Positions 17,134 through 28,300 of a DNA stretch of 64,000 nt are shown piece by piece. This stretch comes from Polaribacter pectinis (GTDB taxonomy: Bacteria; Bacteroidota; Bacteroidia; Flavobacteriales; Flavobacteriaceae), in NCBI RefSeq assembly GCF_014352875.1, contig NZ_CP060695.1:2263501-2327500 (forward strand). Direction: 5' to 3'. Within the stretch, counting starts at the first letter, position 1. Each line of letters starts with the position of its first letter. Both the position numbers and the translations under genes were made by a program. The notes beneath the pieces are model-generated. The model saw only the letters and a program-made list of their open reading frames with translations, ran no database searches and had not been told where the DNA came from.

Positions 17134-18636
17134 TTAAAATATGTAATTATTGTAGGTTTTATTATTAATTATTATTTGAGGAATTTTATCAACATATTCA
17201 ATTTTAAAACCATCAATTAATTCTTTATTTTTAAATAAAATATCTTCTCCATTTATAATATATTTCTGGAAAAAGTAGCTAATATCTTTATCAAGATATT
17301 TCTCAACAATTTCTAAAAATAACTCATCAGTGAATTTTCGATTTTGGGTTGTGCAAATATTTAAAACATCTCGCATTACATCATCTAAAGATTTTGTGTA
17401 ATTACTTTTTTTAATAATTTGATTATCTACCCAAAACGCAAAAATAGCTCCTCTTCTGTATGGTATTTTTTCAAAGTTCTTACTCTTCCAAAAGTTATCT
17501 TTTATAATATAATTGGGTTTGTTTTTCTCTGGATTTTTCCAATGTTTTTTTATAATAAATAGGTTAAATTCTTTTACCCATTCATTTAAAGTCAAATCTC
17601 CACTTCTTAAAGCATTTTTAAATGTGTAATATTCTGTAAAACCTTCGCTAAACCAATAATTTAATTCTTTGTGTTTGTTTTTAATTTTAACACCAATCCA
17701 TTCATGATTCATTTCATGATTAAACATATATTTTATAGTATGTAAATCATTATAAATGCTATTTGAAGCCTGTATAAAAAAACCATTATTTAAAGCAGTT
17801 CCTGTGGTATTTCGTTTTTTATAAAGACTATCTGTATGAGTTTTTGTAGGTGTCATAATAAAGGTGTAATAATCAAAATTATTATCGTTCCAAAAAGCTC
17901 TTTGTGTTTTAATGGCTTTTTCTAACGCTTTAAAAATACTGTCATCTGTATATGTTCCCAACCATTTTCCTCTAATTGCAAAATGGATTGGTTTTTCTAA
18001 ATATTTAAATGATTTAATTCTGTAATCTCCACCCACAAATAAGGAATAATAAAATTCGCTCCACAATTTAATTTTTAAAGTTTGATGTAATTGTTGTGAA
18101 CCAAAGGTGTTATGAATTACAAAATCTTTAGGAAAATTTAACCATTTAATATTTACTATAATTTCTGGATCATTAACATCTTCTTCATATAATTCTTCGG
18201 GTACTATAAATAGGCTTTCTCCTAAAACATGAAAATAATTATCTTGAACCAAAGGTCTGTTTTTTGCTTTTGAACCTATGCTTTTTATATCTTGAATTAT
18301 GTGATATGTAAAAGAAATATTTTTAGATTCTGGATGATACACAACAATTCTATTCTCATCCGCAATAACCTTAAATGTATAGCTTGGATTTTCTTTTTGA
18401 ATTATTTTTAAACAGTTTAAAAGGTTAGTTTCACCCCAAAATTGATTAGAATATCGAAAATAAGTCGAGTCAGAAACTTTTTTTGATGTAAATGAAATTT
18501 GCACTTTCAATCCATCTTTTTCGAGATTATCAGAGTAAAACACTTTATAATCTATGTTAGCTTGACCCAATAAAGTTAGTGGAAATAAGAATAAAAAATG
18601 AACAATTTTAATTATATTTTTTTGCTTGAATTTCAT
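17134..18636 (-). CDS. Secreted gluzincin metallopeptidase (M1/M61-like)
   Basis: A 500-aa protein with an N-terminal signal peptide (KIVHFLFLFPLTLLGQ) and a zinc protease site FNHEMNHEWIG: H307, E308, H311, with the third ligand in FSEGFTEYY (E331 or E335). HExxH followed by a downstream Glu is the gluzincin arrangement of M1 and M61 peptidases. The N-terminal 200 residues form a beta-rich domain as in those families. Probably periplasmic or exported, acting on peptides or surface proteins. It lies between the response regulator and a T9SS gene, both minus strand. Confidence 0.8.
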   Translation of the reverse strand: MKFKQKNIIKIVHFLFLFPLTLLGQANIDYKVFYSDNLEKDGLKVQISFTSKKVSDSTYFRYSNQFWGETNLLNCLKIIQKENPSYTFKVIADENRIVVYHPESKNISFTYHIIQDIKSIGSKAKNRPLVQDNYFHVLGESLFIVPEELYEEDVNDPEIIVNIKWLNFPKDFVIHNTFGSQQLHQTLKIKLWSEFYYSLFVGGDYRIKSFKYLEKPIHFAIRGKWLGTYTDDSIFKALEKAIKTQRAFWNDNNFDYYTFIMTPTKTHTDSLYKKRNTTGTALNNGFFIQASNSIYNDLHTIKYMFNHEMNHEWIGVKIKNKHKELNYWFSEGFTEYYTFKNALRSGDLTLNEWVKEFNLFIIKKHWKNPEKNKPNYIIKDNFWKSKNFEKIPYRRGAIFAFWVDNQIIKKSNYTKSLDDVMRDVLNICTTQNRKFTDELFLEIVEKYLDKDISYFFQKYIINGEDILFKNKELIDGFKIEYVDKIPQIIINNKTYNNYIF

Positions 18637-18698
18637 GATTTATACTTTTTTAAATTAAAATGTAACTGAATTCAATACATTTTTCTTTGCATTATTTT

Positions 18699-19316
18699 TT
18701 AAATCAAATTTTGATTATTCGCTTTTAGAATAGCATCTTCTTTGGTTTTTACCTGTAGTTTATCGTAGATATTTTTAATATGGAACTTTATGGTATTTGG
18801 ACTGATAAATAAAACTTCTGCAATGCTTCTATAGCTTTTACCTTTAGATAATAGTGTTAAGACTTCTAATTCTCTTTCAGATAAATCTGCATGAATGGTT
18901 TTCTTAAAAGAGGAAACCACCATTTTTGCAATATGAATACTCATTGGTGCACCACCATTTAATGCCTCTTCCATAGCGTCTAACAATCTTGATTGTGTAG
19001 TATTTTTTGTTAAGTAACCTGTTGCTCCTGCACAAAGAGCTTCAAAAACAGTTTCTGAATTCTCGTAAACTGTAATAATGATAATATTTATTTTAGGCTT
19101 TTCTTTTTTTATTATTTTTGTAGCTTCAACACCATTTATACCAGGCAATTGAACATCCATTAAAATAAAATCTGATTTATCTTTTTGTAAATTTTCTATA
19201 CTACTTTCTGCATCTAAATATTGCCCAACTACTTTAAAAGATTTACTTGAGTTTATGATATCGCAAAAAGCATCATTTAATGTTTTGTTATCTTCTACAA
19301 TTACTACTTTTTTCAT
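18699..19316 (-). CDS. NarL/LuxR-type response regulator
   Basis: A 205-aa regulator. The receiver domain (1-125) has the acidic pocket VEDN near 7-10, phospho-acceptor D54 in FILMDVQLPG, and the switch/Lys region TGYLTKN. The LuxR helix-turn-helix occupies 142-200 (LSERELEVLTLLSKGKSYRS, then SPNTIKFHI). It follows the sensor kinase gene by 47 bp. NarL-type dimers bind inverted heptamers, which fits the palindromes in this island, so it is the obvious candidate to bind them. One slightly degenerate copy sits 50 bp upstream of its own start. Confidence 0.93.
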   Translation of the reverse strand: MKKVVIVEDNKTLNDAFCDIINSSKSFKVVGQYLDAESSIENLQKDKSDFILMDVQLPGINGVEATKIIKKEKPKINIIIITVYENSETVFEALCAGATGYLTKNTTQSRLLDAMEEALNGGAPMSIHIAKMVVSSFKKTIHADLSERELEVLTLLSKGKSYRSIAEVLFISPNTIKFHIKNIYDKLQVKTKEDAILKANNQNLI

Positions 19317-19363
19317 TTGGAGGAATATTTTAAACTACAAATATACTGTTAACTGATTATAAG

Positions 19364-22159
19364 CTAACTACCTCTTTTGGGTAGTTTAGAGTTAAAAGAA
19401 ATTAATGTGCCTTTTTCAGTTGAAGAAATATTTATATCTCCATTTATTTTTACAGCTCTTAATTGCATATTTTTTAATCCGTTAGTAAACTTTAAATCAC
19501 TTTCCTTAAAACCTTTGCCATTGTCTAAAAGTTGAATTTTTAAAACTTTAAAATCACAAAAAAAACGAATTTCGCAATCTTTTGCATTGGCATGCTTTGC
19601 AACATTTGTCATTGCTTCTTTAAAGATTAAAATAATATGCCTACTCCAGTAATATGGTAAAGAAATATTAGTTGCTATTTCTTTTTGAATTTTAAAACTT
19701 ATATTCATTTTATGGAAAAACTCTTCACCAAAATCAGATAAATATGTTACTAATTCTTCTAAATTATCACTTTTACTATTTAAAGACCAAATAAAATCTT
19801 TGGTTCCCTTATATAAACTATCGGAATTTTCTTGAATTTTATATACTATTTTCTTTTCATTTTCACCTGTTATTTTCCCAGATAAAAGATCTGTTAAAAC
19901 AGTAATACTTGCTAACTTATTGCCTAAATCATCATGAAAATCTTGTGCAATATTTTCTCTTACAGAATTTAATTTTTTCTCCAATTGCTCTTGCTCTTCA
20001 ATAGCATTTTTTAGTTTTTTATTTGCTTTCTTACTTTTTCTAAGTTGATTAATTATAAATAAAATTGAAAGACCAAAAATTATTAAAATAATGAGAACAA
20101 TAAAAATCTTCTTTTTATAGAATGGAATAACAATTGAAAATTTATATGATTCTGAATATTGCCAAACGCTATTTGGCTTCTTTGCTCTTAATTGAAATGA
20201 ATAATTGCCCTCTTTAAAATTATTAAAGTTTACTTTATTAGCAGATGTAGTTATCCATTTTTCGTTATTTATTTGATATTGAGAAAATAAAGAATTGCTA
20301 CTATTGTAAGAAATTACATCAAAAGTAAATGAAGAATTATCTTGATACACATTTATTATTGGTGGTGGCTGTTCAACTATTTCTTTTTTAGTATTGTAAA
20401 CTGAGATTCCTGCAGTTGTACCTATAAAAATTTCTCCTTTATTATTTTTAACTAAACTTGTAACGTTATTAGAAATTAAGTTTTCTTCTTTGGTGATATT
20501 TACAAAGGAAACGCCATCAAAAACTGAAACTCCTTTTGAGGTAGCAATCCATAATTTTTCATCATCATTTATTAATATGTCTTTTATATTATTACTCAGC
20601 AAACCTTCATCTACAGTAAATCTTTCTATTTTATTGTTTTTATATTTAACGAGTCCTTTATTTGTAGCGACCCATAAAGCATCATCTTTTTTAATGGTTT
20701 TTGTAATTTGCGTATTTTGTAATTCTTTAAAATCTAAAGAAGTAACTTCATTTGTTTTTTTATTCAACAAATACAATCCTAAACCTGTTGAAAAAATTAA
20801 ATGTGTTTCTGTTTTTAAAATATGATTTATAGAGTTAGGAATTCTTTTTTCCTCTTTTCCATTTATTACTAAAGATTCCTGTGAGCTAATTACAAAATCT
20901 TCGTCTCTGTAATTTAATAGTCCTTTTATTTCTATAATATTGTTGTCTATTAGTAATGTATCTTTTTGAGTAAAAGAACTTATATATAATTTATTCTTGT
21001 AAACATGTAATCCTTTTCCAAAAGCATTAAGCTTTATTTTTTTTTGCTTATTACCTTTTATTTCCCACAAATACCCTGGTGATAGTGCATATAACTTATC
21101 ATTATAATATTTCATCTTATAAATTGCATCATCTTTAACAACAGGCAAAATCCCTGTTTTTAAATTTGGTATTTGAAAAACACCTGAACCATTTGTAGTA
21201 ATCCAAATATTATTTTCAAAATCTAAACCAAAGTCTGATACTGTAGAGTTAATGTTGTACTTTTCTCTAACATTTATTATTTTTTTATTTTTTAAATGGT
21301 ATAAATAAAGTTCTTTAAAACTGTTTTTATCTGATGACAAAAGTAAAAGTTCTTCTTTATTCAAGGGAATTATTTTTATAATATTAAAACCCATAAAATT
21401 TAACACCTCTTCATTAAGAATCTTTTCTTCATTTAAAAAAATTAGCTTATTTCCTTCAGCTGCAATAAATGAATTATTAAAGTTAGTTATTGTAGATATC
21501 ACTTTTCCATTTAAATGACTAAATCTATATTCTAATTTTTTATTATTAGTTAGTATAGAAACCCCTTCAAAATATTTACTATCATGTAGACCAGACTTAT
21601 AGTTACTATGAAAAAACAAGTCTTCTTTAATTTTAGAAACCCTTGGGGAAATGGTTTGATTTTTTAATGGATTTTCTACATATGACTTTGTAGTATCAAT
21701 ACCAAAGCTAACTAATTTCCAATCTTTTTTTATTTTCTTGTATAAAAAAATATTATTACCGAAATAAGTATAAATATCCTTTTTATAAATTAAAAGTTCA
21801 TTTATTTTTAAAAAATCATTCTTAATTGGTTTTATTAAAGAGTCTTTTGTAAAAAGGTGTAAACCTCCACCCCATGTTGCAATTGCAAGTGTATCTTCAT
21901 TATACCCTTTAACATCTATAACATAGTTGTTATAAAGTCCATTTTTAGTAGTAAACGTTGTAAAGTATTTACCATTAAACTTTGATAAACCATCATCGGT
22001 ACCAAACCACAAATATCCATTATTGTCTTGGTGAAAATTGTATATTATATCATTAGGTAGACCATCTTCGGTTGTGTAATTAATAATTTCTTGCCCAAAT
22101 AAATTATTGGATGATATAAAAAAAATCACAAAAAAAACTCTCTTTAAAGTTGATACCAT
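19364..22159 (-). CDS. Sensor histidine kinase with two-component propeller and Y_Y_Y domains
   Basis: A 931-aa membrane sensor. A signal peptide (VFFVIFFISSNNLFGQ) leads into repeated Reg_prop blades (GYLWFGTDDGLSKFNG, LWVATNKGLVKYKN, LWIATSKGVSVFDG), a Y_Y_Y-like Ig domain near 600-675 and one membrane helix near 680-700. HisKA_3 follows with phospho-acceptor H742 in DFHDDLGNKLAS. A HATPase domain has the N-box Asn near 852 and the DNGKGF loop. It matches the NarL-type partner encoded just downstream. Such sensors usually detect extracellular carbohydrates; the ligand here is unknown. Confidence 0.92.
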   Translation of the reverse strand: MVSTLKRVFFVIFFISSNNLFGQEIINYTTEDGLPNDIIYNFHQDNNGYLWFGTDDGLSKFNGKYFTTFTTKNGLYNNYVIDVKGYNEDTLAIATWGGGLHLFTKDSLIKPIKNDFLKINELLIYKKDIYTYFGNNIFLYKKIKKDWKLVSFGIDTTKSYVENPLKNQTISPRVSKIKEDLFFHSNYKSGLHDSKYFEGVSILTNNKKLEYRFSHLNGKVISTITNFNNSFIAAEGNKLIFLNEEKILNEEVLNFMGFNIIKIIPLNKEELLLLSSDKNSFKELYLYHLKNKKIINVREKYNINSTVSDFGLDFENNIWITTNGSGVFQIPNLKTGILPVVKDDAIYKMKYYNDKLYALSPGYLWEIKGNKQKKIKLNAFGKGLHVYKNKLYISSFTQKDTLLIDNNIIEIKGLLNYRDEDFVISSQESLVINGKEEKRIPNSINHILKTETHLIFSTGLGLYLLNKKTNEVTSLDFKELQNTQITKTIKKDDALWVATNKGLVKYKNNKIERFTVDEGLLSNNIKDILINDDEKLWIATSKGVSVFDGVSFVNITKEENLISNNVTSLVKNNKGEIFIGTTAGISVYNTKKEIVEQPPPIINVYQDNSSFTFDVISYNSSNSLFSQYQINNEKWITTSANKVNFNNFKEGNYSFQLRAKKPNSVWQYSESYKFSIVIPFYKKKIFIVLIILIIFGLSILFIINQLRKSKKANKKLKNAIEEQEQLEKKLNSVRENIAQDFHDDLGNKLASITVLTDLLSGKITGENEKKIVYKIQENSDSLYKGTKDFIWSLNSKSDNLEELVTYLSDFGEEFFHKMNISFKIQKEIATNISLPYYWSRHIILIFKEAMTNVAKHANAKDCEIRFFCDFKVLKIQLLDNGKGFKESDLKFTNGLKNMQLRAVKINGDINISSTEKGTLISFNSKLPKRGS
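19367..19385. promoter_or_regulatory. Operator copy e, one mismatch, upstream of the response regulator
   Basis: ACTACCTCTTTTGGGTAGT matches ACTACCC-N5-GGGTAGT except for one base. It overlaps the last codons of the sensor gene and lies 50 bp before the regulator's start, suggesting autoregulation. Confidence 0.65.
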
Positions 22160-22170
22160 TTTGTAAACAT

Positions 22171-22196
22171 AAAAAAAGTGCTGATAAAATCAGCAC
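22171..22196 (-). terminator. Intrinsic terminator in the leader of the sensor kinase
   Basis: GTGCTGA and TCAGCAC (22178-22196) form a perfect stem with a 5-nt loop, followed on the minus strand by seven T. It lies only 12 bp before the kinase start codon and after the operator at 22272, so kinase mRNA starting there must read through it. An attenuator is possible. Confidence 0.6.
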
Positions 22197-22271
22197 CTTA
22201 TAATCAAAAAAACAATCTATTAAGATTAAAATTTTATACGAACAAATCTATGTAAAGAAATTATTATTTCA

Positions 22272-22290
22272 ACTACCCAAATAGGGTAGT
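22272..22290. promoter_or_regulatory. Operator copy c1 between sensor kinase and giant T9SS gene
   Basis: ACTACCCAAATAGGGTAGT, 112 bp from the kinase start on the minus strand. With copy c2 it forms a divergent control region of two operators whose starts are 37 bp apart. Confidence 0.75.
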
Positions 22291-22308
22291 ATTTAATTTA
22301 CTTATAAA

Positions 22309-22327
22309 ACTACCCTATTTGGGTAGT
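22309..22327. promoter_or_regulatory. Operator copy c2 upstream of the giant T9SS gene
   Basis: ACTACCCTATTTGGGTAGT, 56 bp upstream of the giant adhesin's ATG at 22384. Confidence 0.8.
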
Positions 22328-22383
22328 TGAACCGTTTCGTTTCTTGGCTAATTTTACAATCCATTTTAATACTTAAAATATCT

Positions 22384-25300
22384 ATGGGGGTAAATATTTG
22401 TAAGTACATTAAAAGAATCGCATTTTTTTTATGTATAACGGTCAGTTTTTCTGCCTTTGGACAAACAATTAGTGGTAAAGTTTTCGAAGACATTAACTAC
22501 GGGGGTGGTCTTGGTAGATCTTATACTGTTGCAGATGCTTCAGCTGCAGCGCTTTCTGGTTTTAATTCTGGGGATATTGGAACTGGTGTAGCCAAAGTTC
22601 AATTATGGAATGCTACAGGAACTTCACTACTATCTTCACAAGATACAGACGCATCTGGGAATTTTTCATTTTCTGGACGTTTACCTAATACAACCTATAG
22701 AATAAGAGTAGTAAATTCTACGGTTAGATCTAAAAGACCTTTATTAAATGGAGCAACACACACAGAACGTGGAATACAAACTTTTAGAACAGAAAGTACA
22801 AATGGTAATGGTACTTTAGTAGATGTTACAAATGAAATTGGTGGTAGGTTTCCTCAAAATGTAGATTCTGGAGCAGGAGTTTTTGCTGGCTCTCAAACTT
22901 GGTCTACTGTGGTAACACCCTCTAATTCAACTTTTAATATTTCTGGAATAAATTTTGGTTTTAACTTTTCTACCATTGTTAACACAAATGATAGCGGACA
23001 AGGTTCTTTGAGACAATTTGTAATAAACTCAAACAAATTAGATAATGAAGCGACAAATTTAGCACAAGATTTTACAGGTTCTGTTACTGGAAATGAAACC
23101 TCAATATTCATGATTCCAACACCATCAGATCCTTTTGGAAGAACAGCTGATGTAAATTACCAGACTTCAGGTAATAATATAAACGCATTATTAATAACTT
23201 TAGTTGCTGGTTCTGGCGATTTAGAAATTACAGACAACAAAACGCATATAGATGCAACAACCCAAACTATAAATATAGGAGATACAAACACAGGTGTTCT
23301 TGGAACTGGAGGAACAGTTGGTACAGATTTAGTAACATTAAATCAATTTCAACGTAAAGAAATTATAATAGATTTAAATACTAGAGGTATAGAAATACAA
23401 GCACAGGATGCAAAAATTAAAGGGTTACATTTATACAATGGTGGTGGAATTGCTTCGCAAACTACAGGGAATTTAGAGTCTACTATTTGGATTAAAAAAG
23501 AAACTTTAGATGCTAGAGCAATTATAGAAGATAATATTTTAGGATATTTAGGTGATGGAACTACACCAAATGCAACAATACTAAACAATCAAAAAACAGC
23601 AGTTAGAGTTCAAAGTAAATCTACTATTCAAAGAAATTTATTTGGAAATTATACAAGATACGATGTAATTGTAGCTAGTCCAGGAAATACAAATGTTGGT
23701 GCTGGCTCAATTATAAAAGGGAATGAATCTCGCTATAAAACAAACCCAAGTGAAACATTTGTAGATGTAATGGCTATATATGATCCTGATTGTATAGTAG
23801 AAGAAAACTTAATAAAAGATTACAATAGAGGCACAAAAACTATCAATGTAAATGGTGGTGCAGGTATCGAGCTATTTCTATCAGCAACTAATACAACTAT
23901 TAGAAATAATACAATTGATAATGTTCCTTTTTCTGGAATTTATGTAGCCGATAATTCTGATAACACAACTATTCAAAAAAATATTATCAGAAATTTACCT
24001 GGAATTCCAAATGTTTCAAATTCAGGAATTGGAATTTTGGGAATAACTACTAATAATACACTCATTTCTCAAAACAGTATCTATAATAATAAAACCATTG
24101 GTATAGATTTAGCACAAACCATAGGAACTTATGGTATAGTTTCTAAAAATGATAATGGTGATTCTGATGGTGGAGCAAATGGCCAATTAAACTTCCCAAT
24201 ATTAGCAGAAGCTGTTTTAAACGGAAATAATATAACTATTAAAGGTTTTGCAAAATCTGGTGCAACTATTGAATTTTTTATAGCTGACACAGACCCATTT
24301 AATGGGTCGGCAACTGCAGGTGATAATACCTTTTCTGGTTCTACAAGAGATTATGGAGAAGGTCAAATTTATCTTGGCTCTTTAGTAGAAGGTTCTGCAG
24401 GAGATGTAGATAATACAATTGGTTCTTACAATATAGATGGTAATACAGAAACGAATATTAATAAATTTGAACTTACTGTAGACATAACTACAATTTCTTT
24501 ACCAGCAGGGGTTACTATTCAAAAAATGACTACTCTTACTGCAACTGCTACAATTTCTTCAAATACATCAGAGTTTGGTCCTACAATTCCAGTAATTAAT
24601 CCTGATGATTTCGATTGTGATGGAATAGATAATTCTGTTGATTTAGATGACGATAACGATGGAATTCCTGATTCTGTTGAAGGTACTGGAGATTTTGATG
24701 GTGATGGTATTCCAAATAATTTAGATTTAGATAGTGATGGTGATGGTATATTAGACATTATTGAATCTGGATTACCAAACATTAGTACTTTAGACTCCAA
24801 TAATGATGGTATGATAGATTTAACTAACAATTTTGGAAACAATGGTTTGTTAGACACTATAGAGACTGATGATACACCAACTGCTATAATAACTTATACA
24901 ATAACAAATACAGAAGGTGATGCCAATTTCGATTTTTTAGACTTGGATAGTGATGGTGATGGAATTACAGATTTAATTGAAGCTCAAGACCCAAGTAGTT
25001 TTATTACACCATCTGGAAACGATATTAATAATAACGGAATTGATGATATTTTTGAATCTAACCCAATAACACCAATCAATTCAGATAATAATGGAAAACC
25101 AAATTACCAAGATATAGATTCTGATGATGATGGTATTCCAGATAATGTAGAGGCGCAAACTACTTCAGGCTATTTACCTCCTTTAGGTACTGATACTGAT
25201 GGAGATGGTTTAGATGACAGATACGATGATGTAAATAACACAGGTCTAAACCCAGTTGCAACTTCAAATGCACCAGATTACATAAATACAGATTCAGATG

Positions 25301-28300
25301 CAGATGGTATTCCAGACATTCAAGAAAACGGAATGGCAAATGCTATTAGTGGAGTTGACACAGATGGAGATGGTTTAGACGATGTTTTTGAAGGAGCCAA
25401 TAACAATGATGGTTTTGATGTAAATGATGAAATAAATGACCCTTCCACAGATTTACCAAACACAAGTGGTTCAGGAGATGTAGATTATAGAGAAAGTAAC
25501 TCAAAATTAGGCCCTTATAATAATGGTTCTCTTTGGTTAAGAGGAGATATTGGGGTTACAGGGCTTTTTTTCGCAAATTCTTGGGAAGATCAATCTGGTC
25601 TATCCAGAGATTTTTCGCTATTTTCTGGAGGACCTGGAACAGCAAGTAGACTAAATTTCAATAAAGTTGTCAGTTTTACTGGTAGTGAATCTTTTCAATA
25701 TACTGGTGTTTTAGATCCACGAACAATGTTTATTGTTTATAATGATATTTCTACTCAAACAAGTACATCTCCATTTACAAATACAACAGGAATTGGAGAT
25801 GGTTATGTGGATGAAACAAGAATCTATGGAAATGTACCAAATACTGTAGATTCCTTTTTCGGACCGACAAATTATATCAATGGAGATATCACGTTTGGTT
25901 ACACCAACACACCTCGTCCAGACAATTTTCAACTTCATTCAAGAATTTATAGTGCAAATCCCTCTCCAAATAGTGAAACATATTATTTAGGAAAAGATAA
26001 CACTTTAGCAAATGCTTCATTTGGTGGAATATCTGGTGGCATTGCAGAAGTTATTTTATATTCTGATGCTATCATTCCTAAAGAAAGACAAGTTGTTGAA
26101 ACTTATTTGGCTATTAAATATGGTTTTACTTTAGGTACATTAAATGATTCTGGAGATATAATTGAAGGAGATTATATTTTATCAGACGAAACTACAAAAG
26201 TTTGGGATTATACTGCTAACACCACATTTCATAATAATATAGCAGGTATTGGTAAAGACAATGGTTGGAACTTTTTTCAAAAACAATCAAAATCTGTTAA
26301 TACAAATACTTTAGTTACTATAGGTTTAACAGATATTGCTTCCGAAAACACAACAAATTCAAGTACTTTAACTGATAAATCCTATTTAGTTTGGGGGCAT
26401 AATAATGGTGCTTTAACCACAACAGCTTCAGCGATACCAAATGTACCAACTCAAGCACAATGTGTTACAAACGAAAGATTAAATAGAACATGGAAAATTG
26501 TAGAAACAGGTACAATTACTACAACAGAAATCGCTTTTACAAAATCTTTAATAGACAATTATTTTACAACTACAAATAGTCAAAAAGTATTAGTAGTAGC
26601 AGATGATACCTCATTTACTACAAATGTTGTAGAAGTAGAATTAGATGTAGAGACTATAAATAGTACACCTAATTATTCCGCAAAATATAATTTTGATGGT
26701 ATTAAATATTTTACAATTGCTGATAAGAAAGAAATAGTTTGGTTAGGAGGAACTTCTAATTGGCTTCGAGGTTCAGGAGCCAATGGAAGTCCTAATACAG
26801 ATGATGTTGGTCGTTTACTAATTATCGATGCTGAAGGAACTTCCAATCATGCTAATCTAATCGAAAACGTAAATGTAAAATGTGCATACATTAAAGCAAA
26901 CTCTAAATTAATTGTTCCAACATCAAATTACATAGAAATAGCAGATGATTTAGTTTTGGATGGCGAAATTAGATTGGTTGGTGATGGACAGTTGATTCAA
27001 ACACATACTGGCGCAAGCAAAGTTTATGGCGCTGGTAAACTATTTAAAGATCAACAAGCAAAAGTGCCTAATGTTTATAGATATCATTATTGGTCATCGC
27101 CAGTTGTAGAAGTAGGTTTAAATACTTATAGAGTTGGAGAAGTGTTTAAAGATGGAAATGTTCCTACTTCAGAAAATTCTTCAATTGTAGACATTAACTG
27201 GGTACAGGGTTTAGATGGAGCACCAGGAGTAGCAGGAACAACACCTTTAACGCTATCTAATTATTGGATTTATTCAAATCTAAATGACCCAACACCTGAA
27301 GGAGAACAATCGGGTAATTACATTCATAAAGGTAATACAAGCCCAATAAATATAGGACAAGGTTTCACATCTAAAAGTACTGGGGTTGTACCACAAAACT
27401 TTACTTTTGTAGGCTCTCCTAATGATGGAAACATTACTTTTAATCTAACCCCAAACACAGCAAGTTTATTAGGTAATCCTTATCCATCTGCTTTAAATAC
27501 TGAAAAATTTATCAATGACAACCTTAGTTCAATTGATGGAACTTTATATTTCTGGGAACATACAGGTGAAGATTACATAAACCCTAATGGCACTGAAGGT
27601 CATGAACATAGAGGATATCAAGGAGGATATTCTATTAGAAATTTAACCATGGGAATTTCAGCTATAAATGTTCCCACTTCTAATAGCGGGTTATATGATT
27701 GGGAAACCGCAACAGATAATGGAAATAATGTTTCTCAATTAAAAACAATAACTATAGGAAATACAGACTACAACATTACCGCAGATGTAACTATAGATGA
27801 CAGTTTTGGAGTAGACCTTATGGACATTTCATCTTCAGGAAACCCAACAGATTTGGCTGTTGTAAAAAATAGCGGATTAAGTCCTGAATCATTTAAAGTG
27901 ACCTTTGATATAATTGTCGATATAAATAACATCTACTTATACAACAATATTCAAAACAATACTACTAATACAATTACTATAACCCCTAATAATACAAGTA
28001 GAAATGCGGTAGTAACCCAAACTTTAACAGGCAATTCTGGGCAAATTTTCTCTCTTAACTGGACAGATGTAAAATCGTTTACTATTTCTAGTCAAAATGA
28101 TAACAACATTGTTATGAATGATATTTCATTTGCAAAAGGCTATCAAGTTACCACTGGAAATGGACTTTATCACGAGCCTAATAAACATATGGCTGTAGGA
28201 CAAGGTTTTTTTGTTACTGCAAATTCATCTGGGGGTCAAGTTTCATTTCAAAATTCACAAAGAGAGTATAGAAATAGTGACTATACTAACGGGGGAACTT

